This document shows, one piece after another, positions 63,051 through 64,000 of a DNA stretch of 64,000 bases. Positions within the stretch are counted from its first letter, which is position 1, and the number at the start of each line of letters is the position of its first letter. The notes beneath the pieces are model-generated. The model saw nothing but the letters and a program-made list of their open reading frames with translations. It was not told the origin of the DNA and made no database searches. The stretch comes from Legionella fallonii LLAP-10. Its GTDB lineage: Bacteria; Pseudomonadota; Gammaproteobacteria; Legionellales; Legionellaceae. Made by a program: the position numbers and the translations under genes. The stretch is taken from assembly GCF_000953135.1 (NCBI RefSeq), contig NZ_LN614827.1:4117564-4181563 (forward strand), written 5' to 3'.

Positions 63051-63185
63051 TTAAGCTGATAAACGCTTACGGCCTTTGGCACGACGACGTTTAATAACTA
63101 ATCTACCGGCTCTTGTAGCCATACGCTCACGAAAACCATGATCGCGTTTACGCTTTAAATTACTGGGTTGAAAAGTGCGTTTCAT
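63051..63185 (-). CDS. rpmH: 50S ribosomal protein L34
   Basis: 44 aa, beginning [20 protein letters not shown], ending [12 protein letters not shown]; the classic L34 sequence. ATG is at 63185. First gene of the rpmH-rnpA-yidD-yidC-mnmE cluster beside the origin. Confidence 0.98.
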   Translation of the reverse strand: MKRTFQPSNLKRKRDHGFRERMATRAGRLVIKRRRAKGRKRLSA

Positions 63186-63218
63186 GATGAACCTGCTTAT
63201 ATATTTATGAGGGTGGCA

Positions 63219-63247
63219 ATGATAGATAACTTTCTCGACACTGTCAA
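63219..63247 (-). promoter_or_regulatory. rpmH promoter
   Basis: On the minus strand, a perfect TTGACA (63247-63242), a 17-bp spacer and TATCAT (63224-63219), 33 bp before the rpmH ATG. Confidence 0.8.
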
Positions 63248-64000
63248 ATTTCTTTATGGGTGGCGTAGAAGAATTTGATAGTTTTTTGATTATTTATTTT
63301 TGTTTTTTAGGAGCCAGTTAATAAATATAACTTAATATATTTTTAATTTATTTTTTGTTATTAGCTAAAGAATTTCTGTGGGTAACCTTATTTAATTATT
63401 TTATATCAATTAGTTACATCATTTTTATTCTGTATAAAAGTTATGTATTTGTCATTTTGTATCTGTGATCAATATTACTGATATTTCTATTTAGCTGTTT
63501 TATACACATCTAGTTGATGCGAATAGTTATAGGGTTATTCACATTTTTTTATAGATGAAAAGTGGTTTCACTAACTGTTTTAAAAACATCGTAATTGCAA
63601 TTGATCGACTTGCTAGTCCTATTCGTGAATGGAGTACTAGACTTTGTTTTAAAGAATAAATTCACTTCCCTCATCAATCATATGAAAGGAGGAGTGAGTT
63701 TATTATCTTTAAGTTATGAAGCTAAATACGACAGAGTGAATTTTTAACACCATGATTTTTAAAATTATTTATCTGAAATCCATTACTTTTAAGAATTTTC
63801 CAATTCTTTCCTTTGTCAGCAATATATACCTAACAACATCTGAGCTTCTAACAATTTGTTGCTTGTCTTGTGGTTTGAATGGTGATCACGTTATTACTGA
63901 TTGGAAGTTGTGAGTGGAATAAAAAAAGAGGCGTTACTTGGTATTTATCCTTACATAAGAGCTGTTAAAAGTACCATGAGACTGTTGCTCACCCCATCAC
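63248..64000. other. Probable origin of replication region (oriC side of dnaA)
   Basis: About 750 very AT-rich bases without genes, next to rpmH where oriC and dnaA lie in many gammaproteobacteria. TTATACACA (63500-63508) and TTATTCACA (63535-63543) are perfect DnaA boxes in the same orientation; TGTGGGTAA (63377-63385) is one mismatch from a box on the other strand. The stretch 63290-63480 could be the duplex-unwinding segment. dnaA does not start before base 64000, so the region may be only part of the origin. Confidence 0.65.

Overview
The window is a piece of a Legionella-type gammaproteobacterial chromosome ending at the replication origin. Evidence for the genus: three tandem genes for the Legionella major outer membrane protein (OmpS-type porin), an astacin-like metalloprotease of the LegP type beside other large unrecognised proteins, and several eukaryotic-like genes (OTU protease, dual-specificity phosphatase, leucine-rich repeat, ankyrin, J-domain) of the kind exported by the Dot/Icm type IV secretion system. 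The right end has the classic origin-side order mnmE-yidC-yidD-rnpA-rpmH, followed by an AT-rich stretch with DnaA boxes; dnaA itself would lie beyond base 64000. Most housekeeping genes are on the minus strand, so they are read away from the origin.

Layout. 1-2.6 kb: porin array (the first gene is cut by the window edge). 2.6-12 kb: core genes motY, pyrC-rnt, ahpC/grxD facing sodB, argD, a VOC protein, a glycerophosphodiester phosphodiesterase, tsaC, tRNA-Leu(CAG) and psd. 12-17.4 kb: two long minus-strand genes of unknown function, effector-like. 17.5-21 kb: a DUF2520 Rossmann protein, a near-consensus ParB site (parS) and parC, with two perfect DnaA boxes upstream of parC. 21.4-28.9 kb: an acetolactate-synthase-like enzyme coupled to an aldehyde dehydrogenase, a secreted S53 peptidase, a decayed second copy of the dehydrogenase tail, and a DUF255 thioredoxin-domain protein. 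29-33.9 kb: a plus-strand eukaryotic-like gene island (broken J-domain gene, OTU protease, frameshifted phosphatase, LRR protein). 33.9-40.9 kb: the complete F1Fo ATP synthase operon atpIBEFHAGDC. 41-46.6 kb: a small basic protein, then the envelope cluster of two BON lipoproteins, diaA/gmhA-like, yraN and lpoA, with divergent rsmI. 46.9-59.2 kb: a 1955-residue coiled-coil protein, an amino-acid permease, a frameshifted membrane protein, legP, a 611-residue membrane effector candidate and a small ankyrin protein, with MITE-like and REP-like repeats between them. 59.5-64 kb: mnmE to the origin.

The points most worth a second look are: the parS site and DnaA-box pair around parC, about 42-45 kb from the origin; the slippery A8 tract that splits a phosphatase gene; the dehydrogenase remnant beyond the S53 gene; a pair of related TA-flanked MITE-like elements; and a giant coiled-coil protein with an internal duplication. 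Three genes carry single-base frameshifts, two of them in homopolymers, so sequencing error must be excluded before calling them pseudogenes. Statements about export by Dot/Icm are inference from protein type and context, not read from the sequence.
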